A stretch of DNA of 64,000 nucleotides from Hawksworthiomyces lignivorus (GCA_002917075.1 NTMA01000061.1:124001-188000), one strand, 5' to 3'; shown: positions 45,624 through 57,800, numbered from the stretch's first letter. A program made the numbers and translations. Notes: generated by a model not told the origin, from the sequence alone.

Positions 45624-47977
45624 ATGGCCAGTCTTTCAAAGAGTGAGCGTACCAGGTCCTTTACTGGCTGCCGCACCTGCCGGGACCGCCACGCTAAATG
45701 TGACGAAGCACGTCCTGAGTGCGAAACATGCCAGCGGCTGGGGCTAGTTTGCGGTGGCTATGCAGCCCGTCTCTCCTGGGTTGCCGATGACTCGGCTTTC
45801 CAGTCGGATACGAGGTCGCAACAAAATCACCGTGGGACCGAGTATCGATATCCACTTTTCTCCGGTAAGTGTACCTTGGTCTTCAATCACGTGTGCTACA
45901 GAACATGTGCTGAGTTAGTGGTCACAGAAGAAGATCGTCAGATCATGAGTCGCAAGCTGTCTAGAAGCCTCGGAAATCGCTCTCCGTTATCCTTACTTAG
46001 CGATATTGATGCTGCTTGTGAGAGCCTCTCCAATGACCACAGCGGCACTGCAGAATTGAGTTTTGGCCCTTTTGGCGTCTTTCGGGCTACATCGGAGTCC
46101 AAAAGCAAGGCTACAGCAGCTGTTATAGCGGCTGAGTCTCCGAGTGACACCATTGAAGGCTCTGCAGACTGGTCTCAGTTTGTTCCCCTTGTCGAAAGTG
46201 AAGGGCGCGCTGAAAGAGGTGAGAGCCCGAACTGGCCTTCTCAGATTGGCGAATCGCAGCTTGGTATGTTCGACCCGTCTTTCGAGATGCCTGTGTCCTT
46301 TGACTTCAATTCTGGCGACGAAGCTGCGGTGGGATCTTTTTTTGTGTCAGATGCATCTTTGTCGGAGGAGGTTTCAATGCATGCCACAGTTCATGATAAC
46401 AGCACTTCAATAACTGGTGCCCACCCTCAGCTGGTTGCTCCTATCGCCTTAGAAGGGCATGATTCCAGCAGTAACAATGACAACCAAGGTGTATTGGTAT
46501 CACTGGAAGTATCCTGCACTGTAGCACCTGTGCCAGGCCGCGTTATTGAGTTTTCCCTTCCCGAGCATACAGAGTATCTTCTCCGCAACTACAAACAGTA
46601 TCTGGACTCTATGACTCAGAGTACCCGCGGCTATCGGATGTCAGCATGGCAAATTATTTTTCTCCCTTGTGCTCTCCAGACATTTGCCGAACTGTCACTC
46701 TGGGGAAGTGCATCACAGACCCATTCTGCCATCTTCTACACGCTTTTAGCGCAGAGTGCCTTCCAGTTACATATATCACAGCGGACTGAGCCACTCGGCG
46801 TTCGATGGCAGGGAGTAGGAATCAGACACCAAGAGATAGCACAGTTTCATGTCCGCAATGCTTTGCAGACAGAGATGTCAGGGCCCAGACAAGCAAAGTA
46901 CATCGAACTGTTGATGGCCATATTGGCACTGGCTTTAAGTTCGGTTAGTTTCTTTTTGCCACCTCTTTTTTTTTTTTCCCATGCCTAATTCAGCAGCAGT
47001 TATACAACGGCGCAGACACCTTCAAGCAGTTGCTCAAGCATGCCGAACAGCTTATCCGCTTCCTTGGCTTCGCGAAGCACAAGTCTTTCAAAACCCGCAT
47101 TCTACACCACATGTACACTCACCTCCGAATCATCGCTGAGGGAGTGTCGATAAGCAGCGAGACGGCTCAAGCAATGTCTGTGTTGGTAGATGACTCAAAG
47201 AGCCTGACCAAGGTCCAAGATTTTCGCACGGTAAGAGAGGCGCTGAACATCGGCCTCGATCCAGCACAGGAGAAGACCGAGGAAATAGGCTATCACGATA
47301 TTCATTTGGACATTCAAGGTCGCTGGAGTGCAACCCTGTATCCCGTAATGTACGGAATTCCGGAGTCCCTCATGACGCTTCTGTCCCAGACCATCTCCTT
47401 TGCAAATGGGAAACCGCGGCTAGAAAGGCTCGCCCAAGGTGATCCAGACATAGCGGCTGCTCTCGCACGTCATGTGAAAACATTGGAGAACAGCATATGG
47501 CGCTGGTCACTTCAGCAACAAGGCATAGACCTTCTGCTGTCCCGAAATATAACTACTGCATCTACCGACAGCCGCGCGGAGCGTCCAGAGGACCGCTCAA
47601 TGGCCTTGGCGATTCACCAAGCTCTTGTCATTTACTTCTATAGGAGGATATACAACATCAACGTTTTAGCCATGCAAGATCGTGTCCAAAAGACGTTTGA
47701 CTATCTCGAGGCATGCCCTTCTCCGATGGCAAATGGTCAGGACTTTGATGCCAGCATCGCCTGGGCTGCCTTCATCGCAGCGTGCGAGGCGGCGTCACCC
47801 AACTTACAGGAGAGAGCTCTAGCAATTTTGTCCAAGACAGACGACCGAGGGATATTTTTCATGCCGAAGCCAGCTAGGGACATTGTTTCAGCAGTCTGGC
47901 ATAAAAGAGAACAGACAGAGGATGGCACGCTGAGCTGGCCAAGCGTTATGGCCGACGAACTCGCTTCAACATGTTAA
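45624..47977 (+). CDS. Zn2Cys6 transcription factor (second regulator)
   Basis: There are three exons (45624-45864, 45928-46943, 46994-47977), giving 746 aa. The cluster GCRTCRDRHAKCDEARPEC and then ET-C-QRLGLV-C matches CX2CX6CX6CX2CX6C at residues 16-44. The first intron is 63 nt, so read-through stays open. Splicing is preferred because it joins PLFS to EEDRQIMSRKL, the usual start of the fungal TF_2 (ArgR-II-like) regulatory domain. That domain continues with FSLPEHTEYLLRNYKQYLDS and the later helical region. It is probably nuclear. Placed between the epimerase-like gene and the aldolase/oxidase pair, it is a likely regulator of some of them. The exact CAG acceptor of intron 2 is ambiguous by one codon. 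Confidence 0.88.
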
Positions 47978-48083
47978 ACATCCCCAGAAGCAGGCCAGCC
48001 CATTCGTCTATAATCACGCCAACAGGGCCGAGGTAGTACGCTTGTGAATCTCAAATGATTTACTATTTGATGCTATTCTACAC

Positions 48084-48983
48084 TCATACGACTGATACAC
48101 CAGCGGCTTTGAGGAGGCTTAGCAGCTCAGCGCGTGCCTCGCCCTCCAGCAGTGCAAATGGCTTCCTGACTCCCCCAGTCTTCCAGCCCCTAAGTTCCAT
48201 GCCCGTTTTAATGGCCGAAGCATAGTTGTGCGACTCGAGAAATTTGCAAATTGGGAAAATCTTAGACCACAGCTCTCGTCCTTTTTTCAGGTCGCCCTTA
48301 ACGGCAACTGCGTCCCATAGCTCAATCGACAGTTCCGGGATGATATTGGTGGCACCCCAGACCGAACCCTTGGCGCCGGCAGCCAGGCCATAGAATGTCA
48401 ATGTATCCCAGCCATTAAAGGCAGTAATTTGATCTTGGAGGCTGAATAGAAACTCGGTGAGCGCAGGGCCGTTGCCGGACGTGTCTTTAAGCCACTTCAC
48501 GCCAACGTCAGACAGACCCGCGATCTCCTTCGGCTGCAGCGTCAGACCGCTCGCCGATGGGATGTTGTAGTACATGATTGGCAGTCCGCTTTGCTCGTGG
48601 ACTTCCAGCATGAACTCCCGCAGCTGTGCTAAGTTGAGGGCGTCGTAAAACGGCGGGACAACCATAATGGCTGAGGCGCCGAACTGGGCAGCATGCTTGG
48701 CCAGGTCCACGGCTCCTGCAGTAGAGAGGTCACCGATCCCTGCGATGACGGGCACCCGGCCCGCCGCCGACTTGACGCACTGCTCAACGAGTGCCTTGCG
48801 CTCATCTGTAGAAAGAGCAGTAAATTCGCCCGTGCTTCCGCCGGGTACGAGTCCATGCACGCCCGCCTCAATCATGCGGTTGACGTGCTTGTCGATCTCG
48901 GCGAGCTCTACCGATCCGTCAGCAGCGAATGGCGTGATAAGGGCAACCATTATACCCTTGAGGTCGGGAAGTTCTTGTGCCAT
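48084..48983 (-). CDS. DapA-family aldolase (dihydrodipicolinate synthase/N-acetylneuraminate lyase-like)
   Basis: This single exon encodes 299 aa and starts at ATG 48983; the longer upstream frame has no ATG. It is a TIM-barrel class I aldolase. GGSTGEF (48-54) is the pyruvate-carboxylate motif, Tyr138/Tyr139 in MYYNIP is the proton relay, and Lys166 in WLKDTSGN forms the Schiff base. Fungi lack the diaminopimelate route to lysine, so the enzyme is probably catabolic. Known fungal relatives cleave 2-keto-3-deoxy sugar acids or 4-hydroxy-2-oxoglutarate to pyruvate plus an aldehyde. It is convergent with the second regulator and followed by the FMN oxidase. An aldehyde product would feed the nearby aldehyde dehydrogenase. 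Confidence 0.92.
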   Translation of the reverse strand: MAQELPDLKGIMVALITPFAADGSVELAEIDKHVNRMIEAGVHGLVPGGSTGEFTALSTDERKALVEQCVKSAAGRVPVIAGIGDLSTAGAVDLAKHAAQFGASAIMVVPPFYDALNLAQLREFMLEVHEQSGLPIMYYNIPSASGLTLQPKEIAGLSDVGVKWLKDTSGNGPALTEFLFSLQDQITAFNGWDTLTFYGLAAGAKGSVWGATNIIPELSIELWDAVAVKGDLKKGRELWSKIFPICKFLESHNYASAIKTGMELRGWKTGGVRKPFALLEGEARAELLSLLKAAGVSVV

Positions 48984-49630
48984 TTTAGATGAAGTGCTAG
49001 TACAACAATATGGCTTGTGGTGCAGCAATTCTAAACAACGATAAACTTGGCTGGCTAAGACGGAACGGAAATAGTAGTTATACAAGATTTGCGTGAAGTG
49101 CCGGGATAAGTAAATATAGAATGGCTGTGGTATTATGAGCTATTTCTATTCACGTCAGGTGTATGTGTACTACATTGATTCTTATTGCAAGTTCATCTTC
49201 TGTCCGTCGGGATGCCCTTCCCTTTTCAGAATGGCACATTGCCCCAAGCTGCAAGGACTGCACAGCGAAAATAATAGTTGCAATACTAGCAGAAGATGGT
49301 CTACACCCTAACACCGCAGTTAGTCGACAAAATGTAGGCATGCAGACTTGAAATTTCCTTATCAGCGAAGTACAGCTCGAATATCTTTACACACTCGGTG
49401 CGTGGGGAATATATCCAAAGAACACTGCCCTCTACAGCATACGCTCCTACATCTAGCACAGGCGGCTGGTGTATCTCTGGCACCTTTCTGCATTCTTGTC
49501 TACGTAGTGGCGCATGTCTTGAGCGAGATGATTTTGATGAAATTCTATTAGAATTAACATTTGGCTACAGAATCTAGAGAAGTAATAGAATGCTTTATAA
49601 TTTCGTCATGTATCTCTATCCGGCGTAATC
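48984..49630. other. Intergenic spacer
   Basis: There are 647 nt between the aldolase start and the oxidase stop. Nothing recognised. Confidence 0.5.
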
Positions 49631-51113
49631 TTATAACTTTGCAAGCTTGCCGTCCTGGGTTAAATACGTCAAATGGCTCCTCGTGATATCCTTAACGGTT
49701 CGGCATCTGCAAGAAATATCGTATTAATACGAATAGTCTTCTCTTTTGGACTAGGAGACACTTACCCAGCAAGCGCCATCGCTGTCTTAAACTCATCTAT
49801 GAGGATCTTCAGCGCCAGTTCGATACCTTCCTGCCCGTTGTACTATCGTAGTTGACTCGGTGTTAGTGTGTGCAGCTGCTCTATAACCACATTGCAACAA
49901 AATATATGGGGATGGAAGGGAACGAACGGCAAGTCCCCATATGGGAATTCTTCCAACAAAACAGTGCGATGCCCCCAAGGCCAGCGCTTTGAAGATGTCC
50001 GTGCCACGGCGGATGCCCCCATCAACCGTAATCGGGATCCTGCCAGCAGCAGCGGCCGCACAGGCCCGAAGGCTATCGAGTGTCGCAGGAACTCCGTCAA
50101 GTTGGCGTCCGCCGTGATTGGAAATCATGACCCCGTCCAGGCCGTACTTGATAGCGAGATTGACATCGGCAGGCGTATAGACGCCTTTCAACCACAGCTG
50201 GAGCTTCGTATGGGATCGCAGCCACGGTATGGCTGTCTCCCAGTCCAGCGACGGATCGAATGCGTATTTGTTGGTGCTTTCATCATTGTGTCCTTGACCG
50301 CTGAGTTCGCTCTTGCCGTCCGACAGCAGATTCGGCCATCCGATATTTTCAGGAAGAGTGAAGTTGTTGCGGTATTCATTCAAGCGCCTTCCAAGAGTCG
50401 GGGTATCAACCGATACGAAGATAGCCTTGTAACCGGCAGCTGAAAGACGCAGTCATGTTAGGGCCGTTTTGTAAGCATAGAAGAAGTGCGGCGCAGAATC
50501 GAACCTTCAGCTCTCTGCAGTATTTGAATCGTGGTTTCCCGGTCCCTTAGGATGCACATCTGCATCACATAAGGATTGCCGGTACCCTGGGCGGCAACAT
50601 TCTCCAGGGACTCTGTAGCATAGGACGAAAGTCCCATGCAGATGCCAAATTTTGCGGCTGCGCGAGATGTACCGATTTCTCCGTCGGGGTGTGCGAGCTT
50701 ATGCATTGCAGACGGGCTGAACCCCAACGGAAGTCCTGTCTTGATACCAAAGATCTCCCCAGAAATGTCGATGTTATCGACGTTCACGAGAATTCGGGGC
50801 AGAATCTTATACCGGTTATAAGCTTCTTCATTTTCTCGCAGACTAGGCACACGGAAGTCAGCTTCGAAGCACAGAGCCAGAATTCTAAATATATGCTCGT
50901 GCTTACGTGACAAGGTCCATTGCTCCCTCATTATAGTAGTCTTCGTAGGTGTCTCAGTATTAGCCTACTAGCATAAATAGTGCAACGAAAAACAGAGGAA
51001 ATATCTGATGTGTCCATACCACGGTACATTTTGGGAAGTTTTCTGTTGGCATACTCCTTCAAGTCCTCGATGGTATGGACATGAGGGTCCCAAGATATGC
51101 CTCGGTTTGCCAT
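49631..51113 (-). CDS. FMN-dependent 2-hydroxyacid oxidase/dehydrogenase (lactate/glycolate oxidase family)
   Basis: There are six exons (51113-51020, 50940-50907, 50842-50505, 50439-49928, 49842-49766, 49706-49631), giving 376 aa. The joined protein reads KMYRDYYNEGAMDLVTLREN at the front, then PLGFSPSAMHKLAHPDGE. SVDTPTLGRRLNEYRNNF follows, then GVMISNHGGRQLDG (catalytic His and Arg), DGGIRRGTDIFKALALGA (FMN phosphate site) and GCRTVKDITRSHL at the end. It oxidises an L-2-hydroxyacid to the 2-oxoacid. No heme (cytochrome b2) domain is present, so the acceptor is oxygen or unknown. The C-terminus ...AKL is PTS1-like, suggesting peroxisomes, as for the amine oxidase. It pairs with the DapA-type aldolase next door. 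Confidence 0.92.
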
Positions 51114-51804
51114 GATACTTTTTCTCTGAATCAATGATAAATGTCGAGATAAGAATGTGCAGTGTCTAAATTGCTAACTGAAGCAAGAAAGTGATGTCAA
51201 GATAGCCCTACGTTTGGACAAAGGAGGATAGGAGAACTCAGAGGAGCTCTAACAACATATTCAAAGTCCGAGGGTCTAATCTTATTCTTTGTTTTCTTCT
51301 TTTGATTCGTCGTATGGCATTAGAATTTGGGATAATAATACGACAGTGTCCACACATCCAAGCCGGCGGCATAGCCTGCCTGTTTTGTCTCGTCCGCTAT
51401 CAAGCAGCAAACAGCCAATTGGAGACACCAGTGCCGCGTGAGACTGAACGGATAAGTATTTGCATGAACCCCGCTAGCAATTTGCTAGATTGGAAAACCC
51501 AAAGACCCGCTTCCCTTCTTGATTCACACCGTGGTTCTTCTATTTCGACTCTGGTCTTCCGGTCCCATATTCGATAAACAGTGGGAGCGCATTTTTTCAG
51601 ACCAAAGCCAGGTCAGGCAAGCCTCCTATCTTGCCTTATATTGTAGTAGGTTGTAGTAGTACTTTCTACTTAGGCGATGATGTTGGCTCATATTTGACAC
51701 ATGCTTTGGAGGCTTTTCAACACTAACTCTTGCTATATTCATAACGCATATTTTCAATCTAGTATCCAATTGAAAATGCTAGGAGAGAACTCTGGTCTAA
51801 TACA
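51114..51804. other. Intergenic spacer
   Basis: There are 691 nt upstream of the oxidase. A plus-strand frame (51302-51577) has no support beyond length. Confidence 0.45.
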
Positions 51805-53235
51805 TTAGAGACAATACCGGAAAGCCTTGTTTTTACCGACCGATAAGTCCTTTTCAGATACTTCTAGTCCTGCCGCTGCTAGATGCTCGACCACGCCGTA
51901 CTGACGGTCCCTTCTTTTGTTTTCTCTGAGGCGAAGAAATAAATAGACAATAGCACAGACTGCTTGGATCGCAAATGAGACCATCATAGCAAATATATCA
52001 AGGGGATAATGGGGTGCCTGGCTGCTGAGAAAAAGCTGAGGGCCGTAAACGTTGCCAGCGGCGTAAAGCACGGCAAACGATGTCGTCGTAAATGACTTCT
52101 TCGTCGTGCCACCGTTGTTAGACGAGACCAGAGACATAACCATGACCCAAGAGACGTTGTAAAATCCCATCAAGTACACGCCGGCCAGGGCAGCGTTACG
52201 ATGTGCCACCGGATTCAAAGCTGGCAGTCGGTCAGTACAATGATACCAGGCTTGGGTGAATAACTTGATTGCACTTACTATGGACAAGGATGGCCCCTAT
52301 ACGATTTGGAACGCATGAAAGGGCCCAGATTATGCAGCGGATGTTAGGAACGTACAAGGCAATTGTTGAGAGAATCAGCTGAGATAAGGGCGACAGCAGC
52401 TTGAGGCGTGGCCATAAGGGTCGTCTTCGCAGGTGAAAATCCAAACCCGGAGATGATCAATGGATTGAACTAGTGGGAGCAGTCAGGTCTCACATTTCCT
52501 TATACACTAAAGTGTAACGATGAAAAGATTGCAAGACTCACGTTTGTGATCCCAGCGTTTACGATGCACCAGGCGAGGGCGCAGATAGCAAGGACCCAGA
52601 ATTTAAGATCAAGAAGCGCTTCGGTGATGTGTTCTAAGCGAAAAGGGTTCTTTGTGCTCTGACCAGTTTGATTGACGGCGATGCGAATAACCTTGCGCCG
52701 TCTGTCCTCCTCGTTGTAGAACCATGCCTGAGTTGGATGGTCGGGGAGCAGGAAGAGAACGGCAAACCCAATGCGAGAGTAATAGAACCGTAGATGAGGA
52801 GGATGTACTTCCATGTAGGATATCGGCCTTGAATGTGACCAATGGCATAACTGAGGATGCCGCCGAAAATCCCAGCGAGCGTATTATACCAAACGGCTGT
52901 GCGCAGTGGCTGTTCCTCGCGGCGGTACCAGATTGCTGTAATGATCATGTTGGCTGGAAGAATTCCGGCCTCCATCAACCCAAGGAAAAAGCGAATAATA
53001 GCGAGGGATGTGAAGTCGTTGCACGCAACGATAGAGCATATAAGGATACCTTAGGATAGGAGCAAGGCTTTAAGAAACTTACCCAGAGGAACTTTGGTAA
53101 AGACCTAGCTCAAAGGAAACTGTGCAATCATGTATCCGAAATACACAATAGAGCCCAGCCAACTATACTCTTGGCCTTTGAGGTGTGCATCTTCCTTAAT
53201 TCCGAACACGGCAGCATAGCCAAGGGCATTCTGTG
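51805..53235 (-). pseudogene. Dal5-type MFS permease, 5'-truncated and inactivated
   Basis: The minus strand reads an allantoate/nicotinate-permease-like MFS protein from helix 1 (NALGYAAVFGIKEDAHL, YSWLGSIVYFGYMIAQFP) through RFFLGLMEAGILPA, KYILLIYGSITLALG, FNPLIISGFGFSPAKTTLMATP and HRNAALAGVYLMGFYNVSW to a normal stop. The N-terminus before helix 1 is missing: it runs straight into sulfatase sequence. There is a TAG at 53107-53105 where relatives have Tyr (FP-x-S-Y), a frame change near 52770 (ALG to FAVLFLLP) and another near 52385. Splice sites for several introns persist. It is not able to make a full transporter. Confidence 0.85.
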
Positions 53236-53710
53236 CCACCAGAAGCAAATCAGCGCGCCCGTCTCGCTGGTCGACATCCTGCCAACACTGGTAGAAACTG
53301 CGACAAGGTCGACAGATGCCATCTTCACGGACCACGAGGGCAGCAGCCTGCTACCGCTGCTTGAGAAGGACGAGCCGGAGCGCACCATTGCGGTCGAGCA
53401 CACCGACGGCGGCACCAAGGCGCCGAGGGTCATGATTCGAAAGGGGACGAGAAAGATCATCCTCTCCGAGGCCTACCCTACTCAGTTTTGCGACCTTGCC
53501 ACCGACCCTCACGAGGTCAACAACCTAGCGAATGACCCGTCCCGCAATCAAGAGGTTTTGGCACTGTCAGAAGAAGTTCTCAAGCGATGGGATCTCAGCC
53601 TTCTGCGCCAGGAAGTCATGCTCAGTCAGCGCAGGCGCCAATTTATATACCGGGCGATGCAGAGAGGCAAGGCTCGTGCCTGGGAACACTATCCTGATCC
53701 ACGTAAATAG
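53236..53710 (+). pseudogene. 3' end of a choline sulfatase gene
   Basis: An open frame gives only the last ~155 residues of a choline-sulfatase. SAPVSLVDILPTLVE comes first. It is followed by RTIAVEHTDGGTKAPRVMIRKG, AYPTQFCDLATDPHEVNNLA and the C-terminal RQEVMLSQRRRQFIYRAM that is diagnostic of the choline-sulfatase C-terminal domain. The catalytic Cys-x-Pro-x-Arg sulfatase motif and metal ligands would lie in the missing 5' two thirds. Choline sulfatase releases choline and sulfate from choline-O-sulfate. The 5' boundary abuts the truncated MFS gene within about 15 nt. The stop sits inside a 35-nt dispersed motif. Confidence 0.85.
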
Positions 53711-53737
53711 TCAGGATTGGCTAATAAATACGATTAA
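53703..53737 (+). repeat. 35-nt dispersed motif, copy 2
   Basis: It is near-identical to 13528-13562, with four transition differences. It overlaps the stop codon of the sulfatase remnant and is bracketed by a 13-nt direct repeat, CTATCCTGATCCA (about 53690 and 53743). Confidence 0.55.
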
Positions 53738-54869
53738 ACTCTATCCTGATCCAATTCGAGATCACACAAAGTTTGTGAGGACGGGAGAACGATTCCCAGA
53801 AGTAGAACGTCGTTCATATCTTGCGTATGCAAATAGCGATTATTAAGACAGTTAAAGAAATAAGTAAATTAAAGAAATCCATGTCAAAGTTACTCTGTCT
53901 GGAGCTATTAATTAGAAGGCCCAAAAGTGGTCCTAGGAGAATCAGAGGGGGGAGGCCCTCTAAATAATGCCATACACAATGTAATCTCGACAGCATTTTA
54001 TAAGAAAGAACTTTCATAACCACCGAATTTGACTGGTTCAAGTCGCCATTTTTCACGTTTGTTGTTACATAACTCGGCTAGCTTTTGCAGCATCAATCGG
54101 GATTGAAAATTGATGGGCAAATTGGCATACCACTGGCAGAATTTACTGACGCCACCCACGAAGACATCGATATCGGAAAAGAAGACACTGCTGTCGGCGT
54201 AGCCAAAGACTGGTATTGTCCCTTTGAACCTCAAGGACAGAAAAAATTTTACAGAGTTAGAGGAGCAATTGAGAGACTATGGGAATTAGGTTTCGAGTTT
54301 GGAGCAATTGTAATACAGTATTGTCTTCGAATGGACAGGGTCGTACTGTGTGCCAACCATAGGCATACTACGACGGAAGTTCAGAATGCGATATTTGTAG
54401 TACGAGATTGGAGGCACCAGCCTTCTATTTAGCTTCTTTTGGCAGGAGGCAGCTTTGATTTAAACATGTCGAGAAACCAAAATAAATAAACAACAATAAT
54501 CAATTCTTTCGGCTGTGTAACACCATTAGGTAGCAAGGCGATCTGCAGCGTTTGTCCATCGACAGCTGCGCAGTGAGGAACGGGGGGTCATTTGAAGCGG
54601 GGCTTAGGCAGCTGAAACTGACAACAGAAACAGAGTTTGTGACAAGAGCGTTTGCCTGACGCAACTGCGCGACACAAACAAACGACGTATGAAAGTCGTA
54701 AAAGTAAGTGATAAGGCACCCCAAGTGGCGTGCAGCACTTGGAGCATTGGGCATCAAAAAGTTTTCACTCTTCATTGCCATCAGCCTTGTTGGACAAATT
54801 TCAATATCGCCAAAATCATGGTGTGATTGCTAATCTCTCAAAACCTGGCATTAATTAGACGTAATTGTC
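53738..54869. other. Intergenic spacer
   Basis: There are about 1.1 kb. A plus-strand frame to 54432 has no ATG near its start and no domain. The final 400 nt are the promoter of the Argonaute gene. Confidence 0.5.
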
Positions 54870-57800
54870 ATGTCTTCTCGTGGCACGCAAGGCAACCGGG
54901 GGCGCGGGCGCGGGGACGGGGGGCGCGGACGCGGGGACGGCTCAAACTTTCCTTTTCGGCCTCGTGGTGGAGGCACAGGCTCTGGATCCGGCGCCGGATC
55001 TGGTGGTGGATTTGGAGGTGGCCGCGGTGGCGGACGCGGTGGCGGACGCGGCGGCGAACGAGGCGGCGATCGAGGCGGTAGGCGAGGCGGCGGGCGAGGC
55101 GGCGGCGGGTACGGCAGCAAAAGTGGCAGCATAACCGTTGGTGGCGCCACCACTCCAGACGAAGCCGTCACGAGGATTGAAAATGCCCTGCAGGGCAAAC
55201 AAGGCAAGCTGAACCCTGCAGCCCCGTTTCCCAACCGTCCCGGCTACGGCACGAAGGGCACCAGCGTCGTTCTCTGGGCCAACTACGTCGTACTCTCGGC
55301 CACAGATAGCCTCGCCCTGTACCGCTACGACATTTCGGTCACCCCCGCCGTCACAGGCAAGAAATTGACGCAAGTCATCCGTCTATTACTAGAGACGCCA
55401 GAGTTTATATCAAACAAGGACAACGTCGTCACGGATTTCAAATCCACCCTCATCTCGCGAACAAGATTGGACGACCAGACCATCACAGTCCCGTACCGGG
55501 CAGAGCTGGAAGACGAACCCCGAGCCGGTGCCACGAAGTACAGTGTCAAACTTCAGCTTACAAATTTGCTGTCTGTTGCGCAACTGACAGAATACTTGAC
55601 CTCGACGGACCTGTCCGCCCACTACGACGACAAGCTGCCCATGATCCAGGCCTTCAACATCTTCCTCAACCACTACTCCAAGTCAACCAACTCTCTTGCA
55701 ACCATCGGCGCGTCCAAGACGTTTGCTCTGGGGCCGCAGGCGAACACCTGGGACCTCGGCAACTGTCTCACGGCCATGCGCGGATTCTTTGCTAGCGTCC
55801 GCATGGCGACCGCGCGCCTTCTCGTCAACGTCAACGTGAGCCACGCAGCCTTCTACCAAGCCGGCCCCCTCGACGAATTTATTCAGCGCTTCGATAGCCG
55901 GAAGGGCTTGCCTAGACTCGAGACCTTTCTGAAGCGACTTCGCATTCGAACAACGCATCTCAAGGAAAAGAAGAACAAAAAGGGTGAAGTCATTCCGAGA
56001 GTCAAGACCATCTTCGGCCTGGCAAGCACAAACGATGGACACGGGCTCCAACATCCTCCAAGAGTCAGGAACTTCGGTGCGGGACCCAAAGACGTACAGT
56101 TTTGGCTTGATGCACCTCAGGGAAATTCTCCTCCCGTCTCCACGGGGACCAAAAAGGGTGGCAAGGGCGGCGGGCCCAAAGCCAAGGGTCAACCTGCAGC
56201 TAGTGGGGGGCGGTACATCTCGGTGTACGACTTCTTTGCTAACAGTGAGTAGTGTAGCCTCTATCACAGGTCGTGGAACTTGACTAACAGCCGATGCAGC
56301 ATATGGCATCAGAATTGCCAATATGAACTTGCCCGTTCTCAACGTCGGCAATCGGGCCAACCCAATATACCTACCTGCCGAAGTCTGCGAAGTCATTCCC
56401 GGCCAACCGGCCAGTATGAAACTCGACCCGAGCCAGACTCAGCAGATGATCCGCTTCGCCGTTCGCAGGCCGTTTGAGAATATGACGACCATCACCACAG
56501 AAGGGCTGCAGACTGCCGGTCTCTCTTCTAGCACGAACCTGCGACTCGTAAGTATTTTCTGCTATCTGGTTGTCGTCCTGGTGAGAAAACTCTCGGCCTG
56601 CTGACCCCCCCCCTCTCAGGGACAATTTGGGATCACGGCTTCTACTAGCCTGATCACCGTACCCGGCCGGGTTCTTGTTCCCCCCAAAGTCATCTACAAA
56701 CAGAACAAGCAAGCCCAGATGGTTACTGGCGGCTGGAACATGGTGCCTCGCAACTCGCCGAGTCTCAAGTTTAATTCTGGAGGGACTGTGCAGCGGTGGT
56801 CGTGCTTATACATCGACATGCCTGATTTGTATCCAAGAGCTCAGTCCTTTACCCTCGACGAGCTAACCCGTCTCCTGTCCCAGTTTGCTGGTGTCCTCAA
56901 AGATACGGGCATGGCCGTTGGCGCACCGAGCCCACCGAGGAGAGTGCAGCTGAGTGGTACGGACGACCCTCAGCTTGAAAACTTCCTCAAGCTTGCCGCA
57001 TCCAACCTCCACTTGCTCCTTGTCATCATCCCCGCGTCGCCCATTCCGCTGTACAACCGCATCAAGCAGCTCGGCGATGTGAAATATGGCATCCACACCG
57101 TCTGCTCCGTAGGCACGAAATTCGGCAGCCCGCGGGGCCAGGACCAGTACTTTCGCAACGTAGCGCTCAAGTTCAACCTAAAGCTCGGCGGCAACAACCA
57201 CCTCGTCGAGCCTGCGCGCCTTGGCCTCGTCGCCGAGGGAAAGACGATGGTGGTCGGCATAGACGTGACGCATCCTTCTCCAGGGTCCTCCGCGCTCGCG
57301 CCCAGCGTCGCCGGCATGGTGGCCAGCATCGACAGCTCGCTGGGGCAGTGGCCGGGCGTCTTGAGCATCCAGGCTCAGGCGCGCCGCGAGATGGTCTCGC
57401 ACCTGAGCGACATGCTCAAGTCGCGCCTGGGTCTGTGGAGGAGCAAGGGTCGAAACGCGACGCTGCCGGAAAACATCCTCGTGTACCGCGACGGCGTGTC
57501 CGAGGGCCAGTACCAGCTCGTCGTAGACGAGGAGCTGCCGATGCTGCGCGGCGCCTGCCGGGATGTCTACCCGCCCGCCGACCAGGCCCGGGGGCTTCCA
57601 CGCCTGGCTCTCGTCGTCGTCGGGAAGCGCCACCACACGCGCTTCTACGCGACCAGCGACGCCGATGCCGACAATTCGGGCAACACCAAGCCCGGCACCG
57701 TCGTGGACCGCGGCGTGACCGAGGCGCGCAACTGGGACTTTTTCCTGCAGGCTCATGCCGCGCTACAAGGCACCGTGCGGCCCGGCCACTACTTTGTCCT

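Noticed and set aside
54085..54432. Plus-strand frame of about 115 codons before the Argonaute
   Set aside because: The only in-frame ATG is near its end, and no family resemblance is visible.
54942..55373. Minus-strand Ala/Ser-rich frame over the Argonaute RGG tail
   Set aside because: It is the complement of Gly/Arg codons and not an independent gene.
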